In this document: piece by piece, positions 51,402 through 59,192 of the stretch
Position numbering within the stretch: position 1 is the stretch's first letter
How the letters are laid out: every line of letters begins with the position of its first letter
Position numbers and translations under genes: made by a program
NCBI RefSeq assembly: GCF_004335085.1
Contig: NZ_RQRS01000017.1
Span: 61,260-125,259, forward strand
Origin: Pedobacter nototheniae
GTDB taxonomy: Bacteria > Bacteroidota > Bacteroidia > Sphingobacteriales > Sphingobacteriaceae
Length of the DNA stretch: 64,000 nucleotides
Direction of reading: 5' to 3'
Notes under the pieces: model-generated
The model's input: only the letters and a program-made list of their open reading frames with translations
Told to the model about the DNA's origin: nothing
Database searches by the model: none

Positions 51402-51959
51402 ATGATTGATTTTATTAAACAACCCTGGCCCTGGTATTTCTCGGGCAGCATGATCGTACTCATTATGCTCATCCTACTTTTTTTCGGGAAGTCTTTTGGC
51501 TTTTCATCAAACCTGCGAACGATGTGCAGTATAGCCGGAGCCGGCAGAAAAGTAAAGTTTTTTGATTTTAAATGGAAGGACCAGATCTGGAACCTGATGT
51601 TCCTTATTGGCTCGGTAATAGGTGGATTTGTTGCTACAAAATACCTTAGCAGTCCATCTCCCGTAAAATTATCTGCCGCCGCAATTACCGATTTAAATCA
51701 ATTGGGCATTAAGTTCGATGGCGGACTAAATCCAACCGGCCTGTTTTCACTGGAAGCCATGAAAGATTTAAAAACGCCGGCTATTTTGCTCATCGGTGGT
51801 TTACTAGTCGGTTTTGGATCTCGTTATGCAGGTGGCTGTACTTCCGGCCATGCCATATCCGGGCTTTCGAATCTGCAAGTACCATCGCTGGTTGCCGTAA
51901 TAGGCTTCTTTGTCGGTGGGCTGATCATGACTTTCCTAATCATGCCCCTTATCTTTTAA
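51402..51959 (+). CDS. YeeE/YedE-type thiosulfate transporter, first half
   Basis: A 185-residue membrane protein with about five helices and the YeeE/YedE signature GGLLVGFGSRYAGGCTSGHAIS. The Cys in GGCTSGH is the conserved one of this family, where Cys residues relay thiosulfate in YeeE. The half-size is usual for Bacteroidota, where two genes together give the full carrier. The partner is the next gene, 11 bases downstream. It imports thiosulfate into the cytoplasm (family knowledge). Confidence 0.85.
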   Translation: MIDFIKQPWPWYFSGSMIVLIMLILLFFGKSFGFSSNLRTMCSIAGAGRKVKFFDFKWKDQIWNLMFLIGSVIGGFVATKYLSSPSPVKLSAAAITDLNQLGIKFDGGLNPTGLFSLEAMKDLKTPAILLIGGLLVGFGSRYAGGCTSGHAISGLSNLQVPSLVAVIGFFVGGLIMTFLIMPLIF

Positions 51960-51970
51960 ATCCCTAAAAC

Positions 51971-52384
51971 ATGAAGTTCATAAAATATATTCTTGCAGGA
52001 ACACTTTTCGGAATCATTATGACCAAGTCTGAGGCTGTTTCCTGGTACAGGATCCAGGAAATGTTCCGTTTCCGGTCTTTCCATATGTATGGAATTATTG
52101 GTACAGCCGTTGTACTTGGCGTAATTGCAGTATTCCTGATTAAAAAATTCAAAGCCAAAGACATAGCCGGAAATCCGATTGTCTTCCACGATAAGGACAA
52201 GGCCTATATTAAGTACATATTAGGCGGCACTATTTTTGGCCTGGGCTGGGCACTCACCGGCGCGTGTCCCGGCCCCATGTTCGTTAACCTTGGAAGCGGA
52301 TATGCCGGTATGGCGGTGGTAATTCTTGGCGCGCTGCTGGGCACCTATATATACGGAGCGATGAAAAGCAAGCTCCCTCATTAA
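51971..52384 (+). CDS. YeeE/YedE-type transporter, second half (DUF6691)
   Basis: A 137-residue membrane protein with about four helices. It has FGLGWALTGACPGPMFVNLG, the matching Cys motif (A-C-P-G-P) of the second half of YeeE-like carriers, called DUF6691 in many annotations. It has a short N-terminal stretch AGTLFGIIMTKSEAVSWYRI, the entry helix. It should pair with the preceding gene to form one thiosulfate transporter. Both Cys motifs are intact. Confidence 0.85.
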   Translation: MKFIKYILAGTLFGIIMTKSEAVSWYRIQEMFRFRSFHMYGIIGTAVVLGVIAVFLIKKFKAKDIAGNPIVFHDKDKAYIKYILGGTIFGLGWALTGACPGPMFVNLGSGYAGMAVVILGALLGTYIYGAMKSKLPH

Positions 52385-52395
52385 TAAAATAGAAC

Positions 52396-52797
52396 ATGAT
52401 GAGCAAACTAAGGGCTATAATAAACCATACATGTCCAAGGTGCCGAAAGGGAAAATTATATACCCATTCCATGTTCCACTGGAAATATGATAAAATGAAT
52501 AAAAAATGTGCCTGCTGCAACCTGAACTATGAGATAGAGCCGGGCTTCTTTATCGGAGCGATGTATGTGAGTTATGTTTTCATTGTCGCACAACTTGTCA
52601 ATGCAGGCATTCTGGCATTCATGATCTTTGGCGAAGAAGATCAGTGGGCAATCATCGCAACCACTATTGCACCGGTTATCCTTCTATTCACCTTCAACTA
52701 CCGCTATGCCAGAACCCTTTTGCTCCATATACTCTCTCCGATCAAGTATGATAAAAGTGCAGGCACAAAATGCTGGCAAGATTTCGGGGCTCTGTGA
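52396..52797 (+). CDS. DUF983 family protein
   Basis: A 133-residue protein with an N-terminal zinc-ribbon-like pair of CxxC motifs (HTCPRCRKGKLY, KCACCNLNYEIEPGFF) followed by two membrane helices (AMYVSYVFIVAQLVNAGILA and ATTIAPVILLFTFNYRYART). This matches DUF983, an uncharacterised membrane family widespread in Bacteroidota and Proteobacteria. It lies 11 bases after the second YeeE half. A role in sulfur metabolism is only suggested by position. The stop codon falls inside the third Crp-type site. Confidence 0.82.
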   Translation: MMSKLRAIINHTCPRCRKGKLYTHSMFHWKYDKMNKKCACCNLNYEIEPGFFIGAMYVSYVFIVAQLVNAGILAFMIFGEEDQWAIIATTIAPVILLFTFNYRYARTLLLHILSPIKYDKSAGTKCWQDFGAL

Positions 52798-52812
52798 CAA
52801 AAGTTACAGAGC
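52789..52812. promoter_or_regulatory. Crp-type operator 3, extended palindrome
   Basis: The 24 bases from gctctgtgac through aaaa to gttacagagc pair at nine of ten positions. The core TGTGACAAAAGTTACA differs from the perfect site by one base. It overlaps the DUF983 stop and is 84 bases before the persulfide dioxygenase ATG. The hairpin could also act as a weak terminator. Confidence 0.65.
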
Positions 52813-52895
52813 GAAAAACCGCTAATGGGTAAATTTGATGTAACAAGTAAAGGCAGGAACCATACCGTAAACACATTAAACAAAAATAAAAACAC

Positions 52896-54236
52896 ATGAA
52901 AATAGAACAGTTTGAAGACAAGCACCTCTCCCATTACAGTTACGCGGTACTGAGCGAATGCCGGAACGAAATCATCTTGATCGATCCCTCCAGGGATCCG
53001 TCTGCATATTACCATTTTGCGGAAGAACATCAGGCTAAAATAGTTGGTGTTATTGAGACGCACCCTCATGCAGATTTTGTGAGTGCTCATCTGGAAATCC
53101 ATAATAAGACCGGCGCAACAATATATTGCAGTAAGCTCAATACTCCGTCCTACCTGTTTTCCCCATTTGATGAAGACCAGATGATAACCCTGGGAAAGAT
53201 TACCTTAAGGGCAATCAATACCCCGGGGCACTCTCCGGATAGTATTAGTATTTTGCTCGAACACGAAGGGAAACAAAAAGCGCTGTTTTCCGGAGATACC
53301 CTTTTTATCGGTGATTGCGGAAGGCCCGACTTACGGGAAAGTGGGGGTGATGCACAGGCAGAACGTAATTTCCTTGCCTCGCAGATGTACCATTCATTAA
53401 GGGACAAACTGATGAAGCTCTCAGATGAAGTGATTCTGTATCCGGCACACGGGGCAGGTACGCTCTGCGGAAAAGCGTTGAGCGAGGCCAATAGCAGTAC
53501 CATTGGTGCTGAAAAAAGAAGTAACTGGTCACTGCAGGAAATGACTGAGGCCGATTTTGTGAGCGCATTAAATGAAAACCAGCCCTTTATTCCATTCTAC
53601 TTCCCTTTTGATGTGGCGTTGAACAAGAAAGGCGCAGCACCGTTTGAAGATTCGGTAAGTTTGGTTCAGATCATGGAATCCGGTGAAAACTTAAAACCAA
53701 ATGCCCTAATTATCGATACGCGAAGAGAAGATGTTTTTAAGAAGGGACATATAGAAGGCGCTGTAAATATCATGGATGGAAATAAATTTGAAACCTGGCT
53801 GGGCAGCATTGTGAAGCCTGAAGAGCCTTATTATCTTATGGCAGAAAATCTTGCTACATTGCATCGTCTTATCGCGAGGACCGCATCCATCGGATATGAA
53901 ATGCAGCTTGCCGGCGGTTTTATAAACGCAGTAGAAACTGTCCGGGATGAGGTTATCGATATCCAAAATTTTAAAGAGAACCAAAATGGATATACCATTG
54001 TGGATGTGAGGAACAAGACAGAGCGGATGGAAAACAGTATTTTTGAGAACAGCATAAATATTCCACTGGGAAATTTAAGGGAAAGGGTAAACGAAATTCC
54101 GCTGGAACAACCCATAGCGGTACACTGCGCCGGTGGATACAGAAGTGCAGCTGCAAGCTCACTGATTGCATCCGTTATTGATGGCAAGCAAAAGGTGCTT
54201 GATATTGGTGAGGCCATTAAGGATTTTCAGAATTGA
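52896..54236 (+). CDS. Persulfide dioxygenase-rhodanese fusion
   Basis: A 446-residue cytosolic protein. Residues 1 to about 250 are a metallo-beta-lactamase-fold persulfide dioxygenase with THPHADFVSAH (H-x-H-x-D), GDTLFIGDCGRPDL and YPAHGAGTLCGKAL. Then come two rhodanese domains. The first (RREDVFKKGHIEGAVNI) has no active-site Cys. The second has the active loop HCAGGYRSAAAS, Cys included. The enzyme oxidises glutathione or other persulfides to sulfite using Fe(II), and rhodanese transfers sulfane sulfur between sulfite and thiols. Crp-type operator 3 lies upstream. It is intact, unlike the copy at 51086. Confidence 0.9.
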   Translation: MKIEQFEDKHLSHYSYAVLSECRNEIILIDPSRDPSAYYHFAEEHQAKIVGVIETHPHADFVSAHLEIHNKTGATIYCSKLNTPSYLFSPFDEDQMITLGKITLRAINTPGHSPDSISILLEHEGKQKALFSGDTLFIGDCGRPDLRESGGDAQAERNFLASQMYHSLRDKLMKLSDEVILYPAHGAGTLCGKALSEANSSTIGAEKRSNWSLQEMTEADFVSALNENQPFIPFYFPFDVALNKKGAAPFEDSVSLVQIMESGENLKPNALIIDTRREDVFKKGHIEGAVNIMDGNKFETWLGSIVKPEEPYYLMAENLATLHRLIARTASIGYEMQLAGGFINAVETVRDEVIDIQNFKENQNGYTIVDVRNKTERMENSIFENSINIPLGNLRERVNEIPLEQPIAVHCAGGYRSAAASSLIASVIDGKQKVLDIGEAIKDFQN

Positions 54237-54248
54237 TATTTTAAGGGG

Positions 54249-55328
54249 GTGAAAACAGAAAGAAACAAAGAGGATAAACTGCAAGTATTTGCCCGGCTTG
54301 GGAAATATCTGGCATGGACGTCATTTCTGTTTGTTGTGGTCATGTTTTCTCTGGTTTTAGCGCTCAGCGGATTTCATCTTCCAAAGAGCCTCTATGCGGA
54401 TAAGTCCAGACCCTCCGTTCAACAGAATCAAATAAAACCTTTTGAGCGCCGTGTTCCCAAACCCGAATATTGGAAGGCGCCTGATACGATGCAGCTTCAG
54501 GGCAAAGCTGATGCAGATCTGATCAGGTATGGCAGGAATTTGATTGTCCGTACGGCATACTATTTCGGGCCGCAGGGCATCGTAGGAAAGCTAACTAATG
54601 GTATGAATTGTCAGAACTGCCATTTGGATGCAGGAACCAGGCCCTTTGCGAATAATTTCTCCATCTTTTATGCAGGTTTTCCAAAAATGAGCACAAGAAG
54701 CGGGAGAAAGGAAGAAGCCTTTGAACGGATTGATGAGTGCTTCGAGCGAAGCATGAACGGCAAAGCTCCGGGAAGAAAATCCAGGGAAATGCTGGCCATG
54801 CTCGCCTATTTAAAATGGGTTGGAAAAAAACAGGACGCCGCACATTCCATTGCGGATAATTCGGTAAAAAAAATCCCATATCTGGACGTGCCTGCAGATC
54901 CCCTGAAGGGGAAAATGGTATATGCCTCCAAATGCAGCAGCTGTCATGGAGCAACGGGTAAAGGCGTTGCCTCACCTGATGGAAAAGGATACATTTACCC
55001 TCCCCTCTGGGGCAGGGACAGCTATAACGATGGTGCAGGAATGTTCAGGCTTGGAAATTTTGCGGGATTTGTCAAAAACAACATGCCCTATGGCGCCACC
55101 TACAAAGATCCGAATCTAACGGATGCGGAGGCCTGGGACGTAGCTGCTTTTGTAAATGCGCAGCCCAGACCGCACCTGGATTCCAAAAACGATTATAAGA
55201 ACATACGCACAAAACCAATAGATTATCCATTCGGGCCATACTCAGATTCCTTCAGCGAAAAACAGCATAAATATGGTCCGTTTATTTACATAGCTAAACA
55301 GCACGCACTTATAAAACAGAAAAAATAG
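54249..55328 (+). CDS. tsdA: TsdA-like dihaem cytochrome c (thiosulfate dehydrogenase)
   Basis: A 359-residue protein starting at GTG, as no ATG lies before the membrane anchor. One N-terminal helix (about 20-40) is followed by two cytochrome c domains, CQNCH at 121-125 and CSSCH at 229-233. The sequence NGMNCQNCHLDAGTRPFANN and the Cys in IDECFERSMNG, 40 residues after the first CxxCH, match TsdA, where that Cys is an axial haem ligand. TsdA oxidises two thiosulfate to tetrathionate, or the reverse. It is 12 bases after the dioxygenase gene. Direction of catalysis cannot be told from sequence. Confidence 0.85.
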   Translation: MKTERNKEDKLQVFARLGKYLAWTSFLFVVVMFSLVLALSGFHLPKSLYADKSRPSVQQNQIKPFERRVPKPEYWKAPDTMQLQGKADADLIRYGRNLIVRTAYYFGPQGIVGKLTNGMNCQNCHLDAGTRPFANNFSIFYAGFPKMSTRSGRKEEAFERIDECFERSMNGKAPGRKSREMLAMLAYLKWVGKKQDAAHSIADNSVKKIPYLDVPADPLKGKMVYASKCSSCHGATGKGVASPDGKGYIYPPLWGRDSYNDGAGMFRLGNFAGFVKNNMPYGATYKDPNLTDAEAWDVAAFVNAQPRPHLDSKNDYKNIRTKPIDYPFGPYSDSFSEKQHKYGPFIYIAKQHALIKQKK

Positions 55329-55332
55329 AAAC

Positions 55333-55788
55333 ATGAAAAAATTACTGATCTTACTCCAGCTTGTCATCATGATGGCCATCACCACCAATGTATCCGCACA
55401 GGAGACAAAAAAACCTTTTACGGGTGCTGTTGCAAAAAAGAAATCATATAAAGCGCTATATGTACTTAATAGCGCCGAGGAAAAACATATTTCGGGAACA
55501 CTCCGGAACATCAACAATGCGTTGGAGGATCCAAGACTGAAGGGAAAACTGGAGGTTGAGTTTATCGCCTTCGGGGATGGCGTGGCGGTTTATCGCAAGG
55601 ATGGAAAATTCCTTGAGCAGCTTAATTTGCTAAAGTCAAAGGGCGTAATTCTGGCGCAGTGCGAAAATACGGTTCGTGAGCGGAAAATTGATAAATCAGA
55701 TCTGTTCGATTTCATCAGCTATGTACCCAGTGGCAATGGAGAGATCATCATCCGGTCGGCGGAAGGATGGGTAATCGTTCATCCCTAA
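55333..55788 (+). CDS. Periplasmic DsrE-family protein
   Basis: A 151-residue protein with signal peptide (to TNVSAQE) and a DsrE/DsrF-like fold: YKALYVLNSAEEKHISGTLR, KGKLEVEFIAFGDGVAVY, and the conserved Cys in KGVILAQCENTVRERK, which could carry persulfide sulfur. Cytoplasmic DsrE proteins relay sulfane sulfur; exported versions are less understood. It is five bases after the TsdA-like gene, so the two products probably meet in the periplasm, and it could bind or deliver the product of thiosulfate oxidation (inference). Confidence 0.82.
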   Translation: MKKLLILLQLVIMMAITTNVSAQETKKPFTGAVAKKKSYKALYVLNSAEEKHISGTLRNINNALEDPRLKGKLEVEFIAFGDGVAVYRKDGKFLEQLNLLKSKGVILAQCENTVRERKIDKSDLFDFISYVPSGNGEIIIRSAEGWVIVHP

Positions 55789-56117
55789 TGTAAAAACCCA
55801 AACGGCAGTGAATCTTTAAAAGGTGCAAATTGGTATTTCGATACGATGCAAAGATGATGATCAGTTGTGCCGGAACCATTTCATCCGGGGCCGAAAATTA
55901 TTGTTATGATTATATATCAATGGCTTATGCCGGCAACATTAAAATTCAAAAGGTCGAAAAAATTTAATATCATCGCATGTCCTGTGCCGATTACAGTATA
56001 TAAAATGCTATGGGATTTATCGAAAAGCTTCACAATTAATACAGAGCTCATCCAAACAGCATTGATAAAATTTTGTTAATCAGATGTGCCGTGATCCGGC
56101 AACCAATATTATCAATA
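55789..56117. other. Gene-free stretch
   Basis: About 330 bases between the DsrE-like gene and the DUF202 gene. I see no gene, strong hairpin or Crp-type site in it. Confidence 0.4.
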
Positions 56118-56507
56118 ATGGAAAAAGAAGAACAAGCCATTCCTAAATCAAACACCGGCGACCATCTGGCCAACGAACGTACTTTTCTCGCCTGGATTAG
56201 GACCAGTATAGGAATTATGGGTTTTGGTTTTGTGGTTGTTAAGTTTTCACTTTTTATCAAGCAGATCACTCTCGCTCTTGGGACCAAAGCCGTCGTACAC
56301 CAAACCGGCAACTCACAGAGGATAGGAATACTTCTTGTCGGGGTAGGCGCACTGACCATTATCCTGGCATTTCTGCGCTATCAAAAAACTCATACACTTA
56401 TTAATCAAGGCACTTATTACCATTCCTCTACACTCATCAAAGTCCTTACCGTGGTTATTTTTATTTCAAGCATGCTTTTGTTGATATATCTTGTAAGAAC
56501 AACTTAG
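56118..56507 (+). CDS. DUF202 (YidH-like) membrane protein
   Basis: A 129-residue protein with three predicted helices and the DUF202 signature DHLANERTFLAWIRTSIGIM (N-E-R-T-x-L-A-W). The family is found in bacteria and yeast (Vtc1-like) and has no firm enzymatic role. The ATG at 56118 is chosen over a longer frame from 56073 because the family starts just before the NERT motif. It follows the sulfur operon but is separated by 330 bases, so joint expression is uncertain. Confidence 0.85.
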   Translation: MEKEEQAIPKSNTGDHLANERTFLAWIRTSIGIMGFGFVVVKFSLFIKQITLALGTKAVVHQTGNSQRIGILLVGVGALTIILAFLRYQKTHTLINQGTYYHSSTLIKVLTVVIFISSMLLLIYLVRTT

Positions 56508-56580
56508 CGGATCTCTGATATGAAAACACTGATTATGAGTACGGACACCAAACTTGAGAGAACCCGTACTTTATCACCGG

Positions 56581-56937
56581 TCAGATATGTTTAGCTACCA
56601 AACGCAGCAGGTCATAAATATCAAACGGCTTTTGAATAAAATTCTCCGCAGCGCAGCCCCTTCTGATATCATAACGGTCCGCATGGGCGCTCATCATGAT
56701 GACAGGAACATGCCGGGTTTTCTCCAACGACTTAAGGTAATTGCAGACTTCAATGCCGTTTCCATCCGGGAGCATGACATCCAGAAGGAAAAGATCTGCA
56801 GCATGTCCGTCGACCCCATCCACAAAAGCATTTACCGAAGAAAACGCTGAAACTTCGTATCCTTCACCGCTAAAAAGAAGCTGTAACACTTCGGTTATAC
56901 CCTCATCATTTTCCAAAAGATATATTCTTTTTACCAT
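56581..56937 (-). CDS. Single-domain response regulator (receiver only)
   Basis: A 118-residue receiver: MVKRIYLLENDEGITEVLQL with E-N-D-E, phosphoacceptor Asp in LFLLDVMLPDGNG (near 53), VPVIMMSAH (Ser) and Lys in NFIQKPFDIYDLL. It has no output domain and no kinase nearby. It shares layout and the closing QKPFDI with the receiver at 48469-48831, so both may serve one kinase located elsewhere. It is convergent with the DUF202 gene. Confidence 0.87.
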   Translation of the reverse strand: MVKRIYLLENDEGITEVLQLLFSGEGYEVSAFSSVNAFVDGVDGHAADLFLLDVMLPDGNGIEVCNYLKSLEKTRHVPVIMMSAHADRYDIRRGCAAENFIQKPFDIYDLLRLVAKHI

Positions 56938-57024
56938 TTACCTTGAATGTTGTGGGTTACCCCGGTTAAAATAAATTTCGTTCGCTATTTCAAAAGATGC
57001 CGATCACTTTCCTAAAATGGCCTC

Positions 57025-57207
57025 TTACTTTCTCACTTTTAGCTTGTCATTGAGATGACTGGTTTCCAAGTTCAATCGCTCCAGCAGGTAACGCAACAAA
57101 ACTTCTCTCTGCTTGTTAGCAGAATTATATCTTGTATCTGCAACCTTTGTAAAGGATTCTTTATGGTCAAAAATTTCAAACGATTGGGATACATTTTTCT
57201 CTGTCAT
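57025..57207 (-). CDS. Small acidic/basic protein (60 aa), unknown
   Basis: A 60-residue frame reading MTEKNVSQSFEIFDHKESFT, then YNSANKQREVLLRYLLERLN and a basic tail. It is helical and soluble. It lies 31 bases downstream of the outer-membrane protein gene on the same strand. No family is recognised. Coding is plausible from amino-acid composition and position but not proven. Confidence 0.4.
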   Translation of the reverse strand: MTEKNVSQSFEIFDHKESFTKVADTRYNSANKQREVLLRYLLERLNLETSHLNDKLKVRK

Positions 57208-57238
57208 AATTTAAATTTTAGGTTAAATATTTTGCCTA

Positions 57239-57805
57239 TTATTTTTTAGTTCCTGAAATCGCCGAAGCCAAACGAAGCCCAAAAAAGGAAACCTGGCCTC
57301 CGCCGCTTTTCCAACCCTCATAACGAAGGCCCAGATCTGCACTGTAATGCTTCGAGATTGGAATGCTGGCACCCAAAGTTGGTCCGTAGGCAAAAGAGGT
57401 ATTGACCCGGTCTCCAAGAGTATTTGCTGCACCAAGCTCAAGAGCAGCGTAATAGATACCATCAAAGTAGTATTTTGCTCCGACTTTAATTGGAATAACA
57501 CCATTCATGCTTGTTGGCTCTCCTAAATAATCGAGGCGCTTTTTTACCTCGTCCCTATAGCGGAAAGTCATATAGCCCGCAGATCCGGTCAGGTTGAGGT
57601 GTTTGGTAACCTTGAATTCAACTTTTGTTGATACCCCATATCCGTTGACATAAGTTTTGGCAGTCTTACCGGTGGGAAAGCCCATGACAAAGCCCAGCGA
57701 TATTTTAGAGACGGCAGTTTGATCTTGCGCCTTTACCGCTACAGTCATCAATGACAGGAACGCGATTACAAAAGATTTAAATGTCCATCTGGCATAGGTA
57801 CTCAT
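57239..57805 (-). CDS. Outer-membrane beta-barrel protein
   Basis: A 188-residue protein with a signal peptide (FVIAFLSLMTVAVKAQ) and alternating beta-strands typical of a small eight-stranded barrel: ISLGFVMGFPTGKTAKTY, LNLTGSAGYMTFRYRD, YAALELGAANTLGDRV and a closing strand SFFGLRLASAIS. No enzyme motif is present. It overlaps the upstream small gene by four bases (57802-57805, ATGA), so translation is likely coupled. It lies just past the RND operon terminator and is probably transcribed separately with the small gene. Confidence 0.75.
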   Translation of the reverse strand: MSTYARWTFKSFVIAFLSLMTVAVKAQDQTAVSKISLGFVMGFPTGKTAKTYVNGYGVSTKVEFKVTKHLNLTGSAGYMTFRYRDEVKKRLDYLGEPTSMNGVIPIKVGAKYYFDGIYYAALELGAANTLGDRVNTSFAYGPTLGASIPISKHYSADLGLRYEGWKSGGGQVSFFGLRLASAISGTKK

Positions 57806-58032
57806 AAGGAGGTCCTGTAAAAATTGTTTAACTCGGCTGCAATGCTTTCCAGGTATGGAGCAAGCTTAAAATCTCGTGATACAAAGGATATTACACCCTG
57901 TTTTTTACACTCCCAGACCGTTCCAACAAGCTCTCCCTCGATGTAGACCTGGTTGCATTTTTCTTTTGGGACATCTATGCAAATGTGTTTTCCCCCGATT
58001 TCAAACTCATGGTTAAATTCTAAATCTTTCAT
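57802..58032 (-). CDS. Small soluble protein (76 aa), unknown
   Basis: A 76-residue protein starting MKDLEFNHEFEIGGKHICID, with KEKCNQVYIEGELVGTVWEC, no signal peptide and no helix of membrane type. It has three Cys (C18, C25, C43). I do not recognise a family. Its end overlaps the start of the outer-membrane protein gene by four bases. A longer frame exists upstream, but it runs into the terminator hairpin, so the ATG at 58032 is preferred. Confidence 0.55.
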   Translation of the reverse strand: MKDLEFNHEFEIGGKHICIDVPKEKCNQVYIEGELVGTVWECKKQGVISFVSRDFKLAPYLESIAAELNNFYRTSL

Positions 58033-58055
58033 ATTTTCCTTTTTTCTTATCTGAC

Positions 58056-58097
58056 TAATAAAAAGATTTGCCGGGTGGCTAATATCCACCCGGCAAA
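58056..58097 (-). terminator. Strong intrinsic terminator of the RND operon
   Basis: A perfect 12-bp stem (tttgccgggtgg at 58067-58078, ccacccggcaaa at 58086-58097) with a 7-base loop is followed on the minus strand by TCTTTTTATTAG. It begins four bases after the adaptor gene stop and is the clearest terminator in the window. Confidence 0.85.
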
Positions 58098-58100
58098 GTA

Positions 58101-59180
58101 TTATAGCGCCTGACCGCTTTTGATCTCATCGTTCGCAGGCGAGATAATCTTTGTCCCGGCTTTTATGGAACCAAAAATCTCGGTCATATCTGTTCCCTTC
58201 ATCCCTTCCTTGATGTCAACGATCTTGGCTTTACCATTTTGAACCACCACTACGTATTTCCTTTCTGTAGACCGAACGATTGCAGAATTAGGCACAAGAA
58301 GCGAGGTAGCACCGGATTTAAGCGGGATTTCAACCTCGGCATACATACCGGCCTTCAATCTGTTATCTTTATTGGCCACATCAACCTCCACGATTTCCTG
58401 GCGCATATTGCCCAGTGAATTAGCAGACCGGCTGATCTTTGCCTGGCGCTGCTCGCCAGGCAGTGCATTGAAGTGGAACTTGACCATCTGGCTTAAATCC
58501 ACCTTGTCCACATAATCTTCGGGGATGGACACTTCAAGCCTCATATGGGTCAGATCCTGCAATACCAGCATAGGAAGATCTGAAGATTTGCCTGCTGACA
58601 CCAGTGCTCCGGGTGAAACATTTCTGTCCACGATCACCCCGTCAAAAGGCGCATACACTTTTAAGTAGTCCTGCATGGTGCGTACTGAGGACACATTTGA
58701 ACGCTCAGCCTCAGCTATGGCCTTATCTCCTTTCATCCTGGAAAGCGCATTATCAAGTTCTAGCGGAGACACCGAACCTTCCTCTTTTGCAGCTTCTTTA
58801 AGCCGCCTGTATTTCTCACTGCTTGCCGATGCGGTCTCACGTGCCTGCAGGTAACGGGAATTTGCCGATTGCAATTGTGATTCGAGTTCCGGCGCTTCCA
58901 GGGTCATCAGCAGCTGACCTTTGGTCACCTTAGACCCTAAATCGACCAGTATTGCTTTCACAAAGCCGTTGGCCTTTGGAAAAATGTTTACCTGGTTGAA
59001 AGGTTTGAGTACGCCGGGAATGCGGGTAAAACTCGAAAGGGCCTCTTCTTCGACCTTAGCCGTTTCATATTTGGCTTCCTTGCCGCTTTTTTCGGGACTG
59101 ATGTTCACGGGCTTCTGGTTGCCACCACAGGCGGCCAGAGCACTTATAATTATTATGATGGGAATGAATCTGGTTTTCAT
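58101..59180 (-). CDS. RND efflux periplasmic adaptor (AcrA/MexA-like lipoprotein)
   Basis: A 359-residue lipoprotein (lipobox ALAAC). It has a lipoyl half FPKANGFVKAILVDLGSKVT, a coiled coil of about 60 residues (LEAPELESQLQSANSRYLQA), the second half VYAPFDGVIVDRNVSPGALV, and a barrel with MRLEVSIPEDYVDKVDL. It resembles drug-type adaptors more than the CusB or CzcB proteins in this window: there is no metal-binding domain. It forms a tripartite pump with the following permease and TolC gene. It is 12 bases from the permease gene and followed by the strong terminator. Confidence 0.88.
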   Translation of the reverse strand: MKTRFIPIIIIISALAACGGNQKPVNISPEKSGKEAKYETAKVEEEALSSFTRIPGVLKPFNQVNIFPKANGFVKAILVDLGSKVTKGQLLMTLEAPELESQLQSANSRYLQARETASASSEKYRRLKEAAKEEGSVSPLELDNALSRMKGDKAIAEAERSNVSSVRTMQDYLKVYAPFDGVIVDRNVSPGALVSAGKSSDLPMLVLQDLTHMRLEVSIPEDYVDKVDLSQMVKFHFNALPGEQRQAKISRSANSLGNMRQEIVEVDVANKDNRLKAGMYAEVEIPLKSGATSLLVPNSAIVRSTERKYVVVVQNGKAKIVDIKEGMKGTDMTEIFGSIKAGTKIISPANDEIKSGQAL

Positions 59181-59192
59181 GTTGTTTATCTT

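Noticed and set aside
55867..56079. 70-codon plus-strand frame after the DsrE gene
   Set aside because: No recognisable features and no coupling with neighbours; probably chance.
56543..56575. Inverted repeat agtacgg/ccgtact between the DUF202 and receiver genes as a terminator
   Set aside because: The loop is about 20 bases and no T run follows on either strand.
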